A DNA stretch of 64,000 nt from Brasenia schreberi (lineage: Eukaryota > Streptophyta > Magnoliopsida > Nymphaeales > Cabombaceae): positions 6,581,501-6,645,500 of the forward strand of contig JAYKKT010000089.1 in assembly GCA_036023115.1 (NCBI GenBank), written 5' to 3'. Each line of letters begins with the position of its first letter. The first letter of the stretch is position 1. The notes under the pieces were generated by a model that was given only the letters and a program-made list of their open reading frames with translations, searched no databases and was not told where the DNA came from. This document shows, one piece after another, positions 37,375-52,063 of this stretch. A program made the position numbers and the translations under genes.

Positions 37375-38739
37375 ATATATATAGTTATAAAGCCATGGTA
37401 GGTGGTCTCCGTGGGCAGTTGTGAATGGAAAGTTGGGTCCCCACGCACAAACCACCTGCATGCTTGCGTTTCATTTTCTCTTTTTCTTTCTTTTGGGATT
37501 AAGCGAAGCAGTAGATCGACCATTTTGTAGTGTTGGCTGATGGCCGCAACCACTTGAATAATGAGTGTATTGGCAATACGAGTGACCTGAATTGATTCTT
37601 TTTCCTTTTCTTTTATGCACATGCATGGAGAGTCAGCGGATCTAGAAAGTCTTTGATAGAATAAATAGCGCATGAAACAGGTAGGTGAACTACGGATTCA
37701 ACCAGGGATTATAGGTTTCCTATTGTTTGCAGAGAGACCAAGTTCATAATGTAAAGTGTTTGAGCACAATTGGAAAACAGTTCAGAATCTATTGACATTC
37801 CCTGTAAGGTACAAAGCTCATAGTGCAAGAGGGACTTCACTTCACCTAGAAAGATAAACCTTCAACTTGCTTTTCCGCTTATGTAAATGATTTTTTATTG
37901 CAATATTAGAATAATGATTGTGTTAGCAGCCCCCAGCTCCAGGTAACTAATCTCTAGCTAAAAGAAGCTCCCGCATGGCGTGCATATGGCGCTTCTCATC
38001 TGCCTTGAGCCGCGATTTGGACTCATCTTATCTGCTCCTTCAAGCTAAATACATAGCTGAGCATCCCCTACATAAAACAGATTAATCTTCAAGTTCAGAT
38101 GTAAACATTGTCTAAGCTAAGAAAAATTAATGGAATATACAAGCCAAAGTCTGAGCCAGATGCTGCTTGCTGACCCTGTTCACATCTTTTCAAAAGAAAA
38201 AGTCTAATACAAAGTTTTTCATATCATTACGGGTTTCGGGTGAGGCAGCCACCTCTCCTCGCCCATGAATAGGTCAATCCGAAATCCAAAAAGATCCAAG
38301 GAATCCATACAAGCAGCCCAGAGATTTTCGAAAAATTATACAGATCGCTTCAGCTGAAATTCACCCAGCGCAAACTTCGGCTCACTCCAAAATTTTTCGC
38401 AAAGGTGCCTCACTGTATTAGACAACATCGCCGAGTCTTTTGTACAGTTTACCGTAGTCATGAGGTAGCGATGATAATTTCACATGGCGCAATATCATAT
38501 AAATACTTAAATCACTACAATCACTATTGGCTAATCTAGTGACCAAGCAGGCTTTTGCCATACCATGATATTGAGATGTGACAAGAAGACAAACCGGACC
38601 AGCGAAACCGTGTTCTCGGTTGGCATAGGATCTGCAGCACAGTAAACCATACCATTCTTGAGAGATTGGGAAACTGCAAATTGATTAAAAAACGCTAAAA
38701 CCTGTATGAATTTTTGTTTTCATCTGCTAAAGTCGTTAC

Positions 38740-39205
38740 GTTACCCAGGGTGATGATGAAATCCGGCAGCAGCTTCACCGAAGATTTTTCATGGAGTGGA
38801 TGGAGCTCTGTGTGTAGAAGACGAAGAGTACAAGATCCAAAATCAGGTATGAGTTTTTCGGTTTTACCACAATCGGTTTTTCCAAGGAGGTTTCTCTTGA
38901 TGTTTTCACTATGTTTGCTTCTTGTGCTACTCTATATTTATAGAGCATATTTATAGAGCAGACATGTCTTGGCTCCTCTTTCTAGATATTGAGGTTGGGC
39001 TTTCCTTTCTAGAGCCTTTATCTCACTGTTACATAACAAATCCGTGTTGTTACAGATTTGTTCTGTAACCGCTTCCACGGGAAACGGCTAGATAGCCGAT
39101 CTAGTCGTTCCTGTGAGTTAAATTGTTGAGAATGACCAGTTTCTCGGCTTAACATCTCCAACTTAGCCATTGGAACCAAATGATCTCACATATTGGTTTT
39201 CCTCC
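38740..39205 (-). mobile_element. Probable 3' LTR of the minus-strand Copia element
   Basis: This segment lies just past the RNase H end of the Copia copy. On the minus strand a purine-rich run (AAAAGTGGGAGGAAAA) precedes TGTGAGATC, as expected for a polypurine tract and LTR start. It then carries a doubled TATA-like word, CTCTATAAATATG followed by CTCTATAAATATAG (about 38930-38955), like an LTR promoter. The second LTR was not found, so the boundaries are tentative. Confidence 0.4.
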
Positions 39206-39449
39206 CACTTTTGTGGGGTTTCTCTAGTTATGTCATTTTATGATTATTATTGCAATCGTTACTCGTTGTGCTATTTTTTACCTATAAAATAATCAAACGT
39301 ATCTCAAACCCATGTTTCTAACATGTTTTGAGAAAATATACTCTGTTATGCCTTTAGTCGAGAGGTTTGTTGACATATCTTGAGTTGGTATGTATGAGAT
39401 GGTCCTTTCTTATAATAATATCTTGAACATAGTGGTATTTTAACCATTA

Positions 39450-40836
39450 TATGCTTGCTTTTAGAGTTGACAGGTTCACTCTTGATTAGAGTCATTGTTG
39501 CATTCTCACACTAAAGGACAATTGGTTTGTCGATTATGTCCAACTTCAAATCACGTATGAAGTGGTTTATCCAGACAACACTTGTTATAGCTATACAATA
39601 AGCTACATATTCAACTTTCTATGTATACAATGCTATAAAACCTTGTTTCTTACAAGACCAAGAAACAACTCTACCTCCAAATAGAAATATTTGTCTTGAG
39701 GTTGATTTATTGTCATCATTGCTCCCAATAAAGTCATCATCTGAGAATCCTACCACTTTTAGTTCAAACATAATTTCAAGTCATGTTTTCCTTTAAGATA
39801 CTTAGAATCATTTTCACAGCTATCCAATGTTGTCATACAAGATTACTTTGATATCTGCTCACAATACCAACAGCAAAGCTAATATCAAGTCATCTACATA
39901 ACATAGCAAACATTGATCAACCCACAACTTATGCATAAAGAAGGTTAGGCTTATTGTCTCCTTCACCAAGACAATCAACCTTGTCGAGTTTTACCCTTTT
40001 TGCAACGGGTGTAGATGTAGACTTGCATTCACCCATTTTAAACTTTTTGAGTATATAATCAATATATCTCTCATGACTTAATCATAGAAGTCTAGATTCC
40101 CTATCTTGAGAAATCTTTATAACGAGGATATACGATGTTTCCCCCATATCCTTCATTTCAGACCTTGAGTTTAACCATGACTTTGTTTTGACAATCATCT
40201 CATTGTCATTCACAATCAACAATATGTCATCTACATATAATAATAAGATGACAAAGTGGCTCCTACTATTTCAGACATATACACGGTGTGAAGGTCATTT
40301 GCCACAAAACCAAGTTCAATAATGATATTTTGAAAAGTTAAATACCATTGACGAGATAATTATTTAAGGTTATATAGGAATTTTTTAACCTATATACTTT
40401 TATCTTCTTAGCCTTCAACTTTGTATCATTAAGCTTATGCATATATATGATTTTATCTAAATCTCCATTTAGAAAAGTACTGATTTAAATTCAAATCATA
40501 GTATGCTCATATCGCCAGGATTATTCTTATGGATGCAAATTTCGCAACAGGAAAATATGTCTCAACATAATCTATCTTCTCTTTTTGCGAGAATCACATT
40601 GCAACGAACCTCGCTTTAAACTTGTTGATTGAACCATCAACTTTATATTTTTTTTTCAGAACCTCTATGGCTTTTCTTTCTTTTGGCAAATCAACCAACT
40701 CACAGACTTTGTTTTTCTCAAAGAATTCAATTTCCTCATATATAGCTTTCTCTGAGTCTGTTAATTCAAATAAGTCAATAACCTTTCGATAAGTCAAGTT
40801 ATCAATCAGCTCATCTAAATCCACCAAATTACACAC
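39450..40836 (-). pseudogene. Copia reverse transcriptase/RNase H remnant
   Basis: The start is the conserved lead-in to Copia RT (KYKVDGSINKFKARFVAM, minus strand 40836-40594). Further on, HFVILLLYVDDILLIVNDN contains the catalytic YVDD at 40226-40237. Near 39570-39690 a decayed VEYVAYC-like block matches the Copia RNase H end. Several stops and shifts separate these blocks, so it cannot make an enzyme. Confidence 0.75.
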
Positions 40837-41051
40837 TTCTTGAACATAATAAGTGTAATAAACCTTTAAGTAGGACGGTGCAATCCTAAACTTTTATTTC
40901 CATTTAAAGTTTTGATTGATTAAGAAAGATCTTTTATAGGTTCAAATGATTATTGATTTAGATCAACTAGATCGTCAATATACTCATCATTATTATCAAG
41001 GATGTAATTCTTAGTATCTTCTAAGAATTCAACATCTCTACTCTCTATTAG

Positions 41052-41492
41052 TCAATGGTCCTTATGATAAAAACAATATCCCTTTGAACCTTTATGATAT
41101 CTAATGAATATACATCTCAAGGACTTGCTGTATAGATTGTATATAGACTGATGAAGGATCTTCACATGAGCAATAGATCTCCACCTCCTTAGATGACCTA
41201 GGTTGGGTTTTCTTCTAAACCACATCTCATATGGTATAGTGATTACAGCTTTACATAGTACACTATTAAGTATGTACAAAGTTATACTTACTAATTTTTC
41301 CCAAAATATCTTTAGTAGAGTGGCATCTATTAACATTGATCTTGTAATGTTTAGTAAGGTCTTGTTATATCTTTCAACTATATTATTTTGTTGAGATATC
41401 ATGAATATTGTATTTTGTTTCGAAATACCAAAGTTTTTAAAAAAATTTAAAAATTCTACATAGATGTACTCACCACCTCTATCTGATCTCAA
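41052..41492 (-). pseudogene. Copia integrase remnant, copy 1
   Basis: A 146-codon minus-strand frame begins in the integrase core with RSDRGGEYIY, which carries the second catalytic Asp. It continues through QQNNIVERYNKTLLN (the catalytic Glu region, normally QQNGVAERxNRTL) and ends in the GRKPNLGHLR-like block FRRKPNLGHLRRW. The N-terminal zinc-binding part and first Asp lie upstream in other frames. Confidence 0.8.
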
Positions 41493-42624
41493 GACTTTAA
41501 TTGTATGCCCTAATTGATTTTCAACTTCCTATTTATATTCTTTAAATACTTCAAGTGTCTCAGATTTATGTGCTAAGATATATATTAAATGTTATGAAAT
41601 AGACATTTTCTTTATGTGATCTTACCCTAAAGGGTTCATATAAATCAGTGTAAATAACTTTCAACAAGATTGTTGCCTTTGTTGTTTCTTTGAGAAAAAA
41701 AAATCATTACTTTTTCTTTTATACATGCTTCACACTTACAGTTTTTTTCATAAATCTTCGCAATAAATCAAAGTTGTATAATTTACCTCAACTTTTTTAG
41801 ACTTATATGCCCTAAGTATTTATGTCATATATTTACATCAATATTAAAGGCGCAATGAATAAAAGCAGAGGAATTTTCATTTTCATTGATATTCAATTTG
41901 AACAATCTATGTTCTACATCAACTTTTCAGGAGAAAACCACTCTCTCATGTTTCCTCACAGTCACTTTGCTAGAAATAATCCTGACCTCAAAATCCTTCT
42001 AAACCAAGGTAGGGACTGAAACTAAATTGTACCTTATAGTTTGCACAATCAATATATCAGTCATTACAACCGATGTACCTTCTACATAAATTCTAAAGAA
42101 CTGAGTTCGAAGAACATATGAGAAAGTATTATTTTTCATGTATACTCAATGTTCTCCTAATTATATTTCTTTAAATCCATTGCTCCTTCTTTAATTTTTC
42201 AGATATGTCTCGTCGCTCCTGATTCAATCTACCAACCATTAACTAGGCAGCCTATGTACAAGCATTTTAATATCACGTAAATTATATCTTGTTTCACTGA
42301 TTATCTATATTGTTAGTTGTTTTCACAATTTTTCTTGTTAAAGTAATCCCTCTTATAGTGTCATATTTTTTTACAGTTAAAACACTTAACCTGATAAGTG
42401 ATTTTCTGTGATTTCTTAAAAGATTTACTGTCCTTTTGTTATTTTTGCCAAACATTTTGTTTGGTTTATTTCTTTTCTAGTTAGCTTTGGAGCTAGACCA
42501 TATCTCGTCTTACACTACTAGCAATTTTTTCTTTCTACTTTTGTTCATATATTCTTTTTCAATTACTAGTTTAAAGGATAGTTTTGAAAGGTTTGTTTCA
42601 GGCGTAGTCTAAGAACAGTAGAAA

Positions 42625-43080
42625 CTATGTTTCAGGATAGGAAAGACTATTAAGTATTATGGATATTTGCATTAGTCTTGAGATGAATGATTTAGCTATA
42701 GCTAAATCTCTTATCATTACCATCATATAGTTCATATGTTCTACTACATTGTCTCTTTCTTTCAACTTATTGGAGTTATACCTTTGTAGCAACAATTGAA
42801 AATGCGGTTTAGTTGTAGTGTCATATTTGATTGTTATTAAATCAAACAACTCTTTTGCGGTTTCAAATTCTTTAAAGACCCTAATCAGATCATCTTTCAT
42901 GTATGTTACAATAACAGTTTTTGCTACAATATTATCTCTTAAAAATATTTTATATATTTCCTTTTGTTACTCTTTGGCGTCAGAAGGTGGAGGACACGCA
43001 GTTTCCCTTAAGACATACTCTACACCTTCTAATGTAAGAGCCAACGGGATTCTCCTCTTTCACGTTTGAAAAATTAAATC
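42625..43080 (-). pseudogene. Copia gag remnant, copy 1
   Basis: On the minus strand the frame from 42900 encodes MKDDLIRVFKEFETAKELF followed by an ITIKYDTTTKP block, the UBN2/gag capsid-type region of Copia elements. It matches the corresponding parts of copies 3 and 4 (LINIFEEHKTIKELFDSI). Upstream sequence to 43080 continues the gag start in a shifted frame. Confidence 0.75.
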
Positions 43081-43825
43081 GTTTAATTTTTTATTTTTAA
43101 CAGTTAAAATACATGTATTCTTGAGTTCATTTTTATGTGTTTGACAAAATTAACAATTAGACGGTTTAAAAAGAAAATATTTATCAAACAATAAGCAACA
43201 TATAGTAAATATTTAACTAACATAATGCATAATATCCAACTATTGAATTGAAAATAATTCATGGTACTTAAAACCAATTTCATACAAATTTTAAGTACCA
43301 CTATTGAGTTTTTAATAACTTTATTCTGTTATAGAATCAAATTAGGAACAAATCTGTAATTTTTCTAAAAATTTCTATCACCAATAATTTTCTCAAACAG
43401 TAGGGGTAAATCAATAATTTTATGTGTATATCCGATTTTATAATTTTCAAAAAGACTAAAAGCAGAGCATTAAACTTTGTATCTAGTTTTTTTGTAAAAT
43501 TCATCACTGATCGAGGGTAAACTCATAATTTTGCCCCTCAATCTGAAATTATAAATTTTCAAAAAAAGATAGGAGCAACCTTTCCTTTTAATACAATGGC
43601 AGAACTGTAAACCTTTTATCATGTAAGGGTAGAAAGGAAATTCAACTTTTAGGTATTTCGTGATTTTATAAACAGAAGACCGACTTTTTGCCTATTTGAG
43701 GATAAAACTGTCTTCTTACTCAAAAACATGAAGATATTTTCGTAATTTCATCTTATTTCATTTTATGCATTTGACTTTTAACTTTGAGCAATTGCCCATC
43801 GTGCAAAGTTTGAAAAGTTTTTGGA

Positions 43826-44000
43826 AGGGCTGGCGAATTTAGAAATTTCCATGGGGTGAGGTATGCCTATTTGACCATTTAAGACGGGAGGAACTATGTA
43901 TTATGGATTATGGATTCCGTGATCTTCGGTAACTTATTGGTTCTCCACATTGCAGGTGAAACAGCTTTCTCGCTCGCCTTAATGTAGATCCACCACTGGC
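43826..44000. mobile_element. MITE-like element upstream of SLX1
   Basis: GGGCTGGCGAATTTAGAAA at the left and TGTAGATCCACCACTGGCC at the right form imperfect inverted ends (GGCCAGTGGTGGATC on the opposite strand). GGGGTGAGGTATGCC follows the left end, as in the fragment at 1777. About 175 bp with no coding capacity, between the Copia copy and the SLX1 gene. Confidence 0.4.
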
Positions 44001-44253
44001 CAAAGTGCGAACTATTTTGTGGACAGAGGTTTGAATTTCAAAGTTGTGGGATTTCTAAAGTGTTGAAGGCTAACGGTCGGATCGCGTAGGCGGCGCGCTT
44101 TTGTCTCTTACAACGGGAAAGCCTAAGCCAGGTATGCACGCCCCCGGTATGGAATTCACACCCTAAAACTACTCGTGGGCCGGTTTGATGCCAAACCAAC
44201 CGCAAAGGGCACCAAGAAGTCTATCTCTCTCTCTCGTGCGTGAGAAAGCGGGG

Positions 44254-47173
<2,920 letters not shown>

Positions 47174-50100
47174 TTCTTTATATAATTCTTGATAAGTTCT
47201 GAAATAGCCTCTCCTAACCGCACGCATCAACGTTCAGTTGTAAATTTTAACTATATGCTTCTCTTTGCAAATGACTACGATTTCACTTACTGCTTAGCAT
47301 TGTGATCATCTGATGTGTAATTAATTTTCCATTTCGGTATAATGGGAAGTCTGAATCATGACCTGCTCGTGAGTCGAACCCCTGGCCAGGTGAGATATCT
47401 CGGTGAATTGTCCAAAACTTGGCACATGATTTTACACGGCAAAGTCGCATTTGGGTGTTTGCGATAGATGTTAATTGAGAAGACTGAATCTCAGCATCCA
47501 GCTTGCTCTCCACATCGTGAACAATAATGCTGAATAATGACATGCGATTTTTTCTTACATATTACAATTTCAAACGTTATCTTCAAATTATTTGCATCAC
47601 TAATTTAGAGAAAATCGAATGGTGGCACTTGGAGTTTGAATCATACAGCACTCAGCATTATTTAGTCATTGGGTTACTAGATTAAAGTTTAAAACTCTCT
47701 CTCTCTCACGCGCGCACACACATTGTCACCAATTCATAGCTGGCATATTCTTGTTTAACGATTATTATTCCTTGATCTTTTTTTTTCAGTTGCACTCGAT
47801 GTTTGTGAAGATGATTAGAAAAGGTTCGACAGTGACTTTTAGCTGAATCTATGACTAATTGTGGAAAGGTTTAGGTCATTACATTGTTTTTGCGGCTATC
47901 ATTTTTCTCAAATGCGGATTGGTTGCGTCTTTTAGCCTAACCCACCAAGTTGGCTAAAAAAATGAGATTATTATCCCTCTGATCTGAATCATAGGTCATT
48001 TCTGCTGCATCATTTAGAAGGGCTCGCTGTGCCCCAAGCTGTTGCCTCTGTGCTGTAACTGGGGTTAGCCCAGTCTTCTCACCAGGAAGGCGTTTAAGAA
48101 GATGGTTGAAACATATTAGCACTTGGATTTTATGAATCTTTTATCATTTCCTAGAAAACAATAATTCCGTAACTGAGGTTAAGGTCTTTTACCGAATTTT
48201 CAAAAGGCCATGATTGGGATTCCCTATCATAAAGATGAACACACACAAGATGTTTAGAGATGCTAACTTACTCTCATGTTTGATGCGGTTCAAGGTACAA
48301 GATGATACTAAAATTAAGTTTTCTTTTATTACTACTAAAATTAAGTTGGGTTTGTCTTGGTATAGGAAAAGCGTTCATATATGGTCCTTTAGGAATCCAT
48401 GTTACAAAGAGAGAAAGATACTCCTTTTGAAGACACAGTGGAATAGAGAAGAAGTGGATGTGCTACAATGGACTCCAATAAAGGAGATCAACGTAAGACT
48501 TGCATGGGAACTCCGTAGAGAGAGATATTCGATCACACATGTACAAAAGCTATCTGGGTTCTTTTTTTTGGGGGGGGGTGTTGTCCTAGAGCTGATTTTT
48601 TGTTTACGTTTGGCACTCATAACAAACGCTTACGCGACAGAGGTTGAAGAAAATGTGTTTGTTTACCAAATAGATACTCCTTTCATAAGAATCAATACGA
48701 AAATGTAAACTAGCTTTTCCTGCAAAGTTCTTTCTTCTTTCACATAAAATAGCAGTTTTGGAGAAGTCCCACAACTTTAATTGAATAATGTACACCAAGT
48801 TTGAAACTTTGATGATAGAAAGGTCAACCAAGCATGGTTATTAGCTTTCATACTTCAGCGTAGAAAATCTGGAAATACAAGGAGAATTTTTAATGCCACA
48901 CTGCTTGTCCAAGGAGCAACTTTTCATACAATATCCAGCAAGGAAACAGTCCTATGCTTCCTCACCAAAGAGCTCTTCTGGTATGATGCAGAAAATTCAA
49001 TTAGTGGAATCAGCCAAAGGACACTTAATATGATTAGCTATTCTATTACAGAATGGCACATTAGTTACACCTTACGGTACAACGGCAGCAACTAGCTTTT
49101 TGCAGGATGTTTCTTAAATGAAGTAGAAACGAGGGAAGGAGAAAGACATAATTGGCTTATCATTCTCCAACTGATTGACTAAAAGTAATTGTCATCTTTT
49201 GGCCAATTGAAGAAAGATGTTAGATGGAGGATACCAGAAAGCAGTGAGGCCATACATGTCTTCCTTTAGCTCTTTTAATATCTCTGAAGCTGAAAACAAA
49301 TCGAACGCTGCAATTCTTCTGAGGATGTGGAAAAGCCCTGGTAGGACCATTCCCATTACTCATAATTTGTGCATAATTTTTTGTTGACAGTAAGTAATAT
49401 ATCTGATAGGGGTCTGCCTAACCCCACTTGTCTTTCAAAAAAATAAGAAAAGAGGACGTTAAGAAAGCTTTGCTTCAAAGAAGATACTCTAAGGATAGTT
49501 ATTGACTTAATATTAAGCACAGTACATTTGATGCCCATATCAAACTTTAGTGCATGGTTGATGTAATATATTTGTCTGATACTGCGACCAAACTTTAGAT
49601 TAATTTACTTCTCTAGGAAGTTTTGGAGCTTGTAATACCAAGTCTCTTCCACAGCACACTCTCAATAGGGATAGTCATACTGATCGTGTCATACAAGTAT
49701 GAGCGTTGAAGAGAAACAATTACCAATTACTGTTGGCCATAAAATTGTTAGAGATTAAATAATTACTTGAGTTAGACTCTTATAGCATCTAAGATACATA
49801 AAAATAATTTAATTGGTTTAATAACAATGCAGAAAAAGTACATCATGAGTCCTCGTATTGGTTTAATAACATCGCAGTTTTGGACTCACTAGTATTGAAA
49901 AAACTCGAACATTAAAACAAGGACACATTATTCACAATGGAAATAGATATATCCATACCAATATGGATGTAGACAAGTTTTCATATACTTTGTGGAAAGC
50001 TTAAAGCGCTTGTGATTTGTGGAATTCAAGACACTGAGAAAGCAAAGACAGCTGAGACTTACACCAGTCAAAGTAAGATGCAGGTTGAGGAATCCAAGTC

Positions 50101-50704
50101 AAGTTTGCACGCACTCTGACTTAGAAAATCAGTTCTCATCGGAATCTTCATCTTGATACTCTGGAGTTAAACCTACTCGAGCTCCACGAATAAAGAATCA
50201 TTTTATAACAGTGCTTGTTGAAATTAGCAATTTTCAAAGCATGGCCTGTTTAAATGCTACAATTATCAAGAGGAAAAAGTTCTGGTGAGACTCATAGAAC
50301 ATAGGAAGAAAGCAATGCCGCAAATACTACAACAGGTAGCACAAACCAATTGCTTTAGGTTTGCCTCTATAACAAGGAAACATGCCCTGCCGCCACCAGA
50401 AGTAATAAACTGAGTATATAGAGTCGTCATAAACCGCACCTACACCTAATGCTTGGGAAGATCACATACTAGAAATAGATAGATACATAATGCAATTATT
50501 TAATCAGTTTTGCAACAAAAGTTGCCTTTGTCGTCCGAGAACGTAGGACCAACAAACTACAAGCAAACAAATAAGCAAAGCGCAACATTACAAAATCAAA
50601 AAGAAAAAGGACGCTCCATAAACACACTGGCAATGGAAAGGTAAGTTACGAGCAGATCAAACAAATCAATCACCGTGGATTCAACATCGGATTTGTGAGT
50701 GCTC
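47174..50704. other. Intergenic region between SLX1 and the CIPK gene
   Basis: About 3.5 kb, including the 3' ends of both converging genes. A 164-codon frame at 48214-48708 and a short minus-strand frame at 47937-48122 show no domain I recognise. A T8G9 homopolymer run lies at about 48565-48580. No other structure is apparent. Confidence 0.6.
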
Positions 50705-52063
50705 TCACTGTTGCTGTTCTGGCTGCTGCTCTGGCGTCGGTAGCCAATGCTCTCCTTGCCAAGTCCAAACAATGTCCTTGAGCGCGGGCCTCAGATCTTG
50801 CTTACAGAAATTACGATACTCCATTGTATCGCCACTTGTTTTCTTTATCTCTACCACGTAGAAGGAAGGAGTCACCTCAAAGATCTCCGTGTCTACTGAC
50901 AGAACTCCTTTTCTCCCCTCCTTCAGTCCACGCATCCGCAGCAGCCCATCATCTTTCTTCGCAATCTTGAATTTCAAGCGCCTTGCGATCTCCTCCAGCT
51001 TCGAGATTATAACTGATGCAGGCTGCTTTGAAGTGAAACGCTCTTCCCTCACCTTCTCATCCTCGAATAAACCTGAAAGATCAAAGCCCGATGAAAGAGA
51101 TATGATGTCAAAAGCATTCAGGAGTGGAGGTCTGAGGGGCGCCGCTCGGTGTTCCGCTGTCTGCTCAACAACCTCTCTACCTCCCTTATCAGAAAGCACC
51201 GAGTCCACATCAAGGGGTGTTGACTCCTTATCAACTTCTCTATCAAGTTGCTTGAATCCCTTTCTGAACCAAGAATTCTCCATAATCTTTGCTGTGGATA
51301 TTCGAGTATTGGGATTTGGATCTAGGATCTTAGATAAAAGCCTTCTAACTTCTGAAGGAAACCAATTAGGGCATTTAAATTCTGCTTTCGTGATCTTACG
51401 GTACATCTCCATTAGATTGGAGTCATGGAAAGGAAGATAACCCGCTAGCAAGACGAACAAAATCACCCCACATGACCAAATATCCGCTTTGGCTCCATCA
51501 TATCCCTTCTTGTTAATTACCTCTGGAGCAACGTAAGCCGGAGTTCCACATGTCGTGTGCAGCAATCCATCTTGCCTTCTTGATTCTGAAAGAGCGCTCA
51601 AGCCGAAGTCTGAAACCTTAAGATCACCATTCTCATCCAACAAAAGGTTTTCAGGCTTCAGGTCTCTGTGATAAACGCCTCTGCTGTGACAAAAATCAAC
51701 AGCATTGATCAACTGTTGGAAAAACTTCCTGGCTACATCTTCTCTGAGCCTACCCTTCGCCACCTTGTTGAATAGCTCGCCGCCCTTGACGTATTCCATC
51801 ACAAAATATATCTTAGTTTTGCTGGCCATGACCTCATAAAGCTGAACAATATTCGGGTGTCTCACCAATCCCATAATAGATATCTCTCGCTTGATCTGAT
51901 CCATCATCCCCACCCTCACAACCTTCTCTTTATCAATCATCTTAATAGCAACGCTTTGTCCTGTTTTCATATTCCTGGCAAAGTACACTTTCGCAAAGGT
52001 GCCCTGCCCCAACAGTCGACCAAGCTCGTACCTTTGCATCAGAACACTGCTCTTGTTTTCCAT
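50705..52063 (-). CDS. CBL-interacting protein kinase (CIPK), intronless
   Basis: CIPKs (SnRK3) are Ser/Thr kinases activated when a calcium-loaded CBL sensor binds their C-terminal NAF/FISL motif; they phosphorylate ion transporters and other stress-response targets. One uninterrupted 452-residue frame. Kinase domain about 12-267: glycine loop [10 protein letters not shown], Lys41 in VAIKMI, catalytic HRDLKPEN (132-139), DFG (152-154), activation loop ending [10 protein letters not shown] with phosphorylatable Thr170/171. NAF motif: [19 protein letters not shown] (315-333). PP2C-interaction region follows (about 340-405: [10 protein letters not shown], then [13 protein letters not shown]). 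A Gln-rich tail ends the protein. All catalytic residues are present. The N-terminus ([19 protein letters not shown]) resembles the CIPK2/10/15 group. Lack of introns fits the intronless CIPK clade of seed plants. An intron in the 5' UTR is possible (minus-strand CAACAG then GTCCGT near 53491) but not proven. Confidence 0.95.
   Translation of the reverse strand: MENKSSVLMQRYELGRLLGQGTFAKVYFARNMKTGQSVAIKMIDKEKVVRVGMMDQIKREISIMGLVRHPNIVQLYEVMASKTKIYFVMEYVKGGELFNKVAKGRLREDVARKFFQQLINAVDFCHSRGVYHRDLKPENLLLDENGDLKVSDFGLSALSESRRQDGLLHTTCGTPAYVAPEVINKKGYDGAKADIWSCGVILFVLLAGYLPFHDSNLMEMYRKITKAEFKCPNWFPSEVRRLLSKILDPNPNTRISTAKIMENSWFRKGFKQLDREVDKESTPLDVDSVLSDKGGREVVEQTAEHRAAPLRPPLLNAFDIISLSSGFDLSGLFEDEKVREERFTSKQPASVIISKLEEIARRLKFKIAKKDDGLLRMRGLKEGRKGVLSVDTEIFEVTPSFYVVEIKKTSGDTMEYRNFCKQDLRPALKDIVWTWQGEHWLPTPEQQPEQQQ

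Larger units (their letters stand above)
38740..43790 (-). mobile_element. Decayed Ty1/copia retrotransposon, copy 1
   Basis: Domain order on the minus strand is gag, integrase, RT, RNase H, which defines Ty1/copia. Gag-like UBN2 sequence lies around 43080-42625 (KELFDLITIKYDTTTK, NNVVEHMNYM-like), integrase at 41492-41052, RT from 40836 and the RNase H-like end near 39480-39700. Frames are broken by many stops. An untranslated leader similar to that of copy 4 occupies about 43080-43790. The 5' LTR was not found. Confidence 0.85.

Noticed and set aside
47937..48122. Minus-strand frame containing LTPVTAQRQQLGAQRALL
   Set aside because: The Gln/Ala-rich text could be an exon, but I found no convincing splice acceptor, no neighbouring exons and no family match.
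48214..48708. 164-codon plus-strand frame downstream of SLX1
   Set aside because: No domain; it crosses a T8G9 homopolymer and has unremarkable composition. Probably a chance frame.
50889..51440. 183-codon plus-strand frame opposite the CIPK gene
   Set aside because: It is the antisense shadow of the CIPK C-terminal half and has no features of its own.
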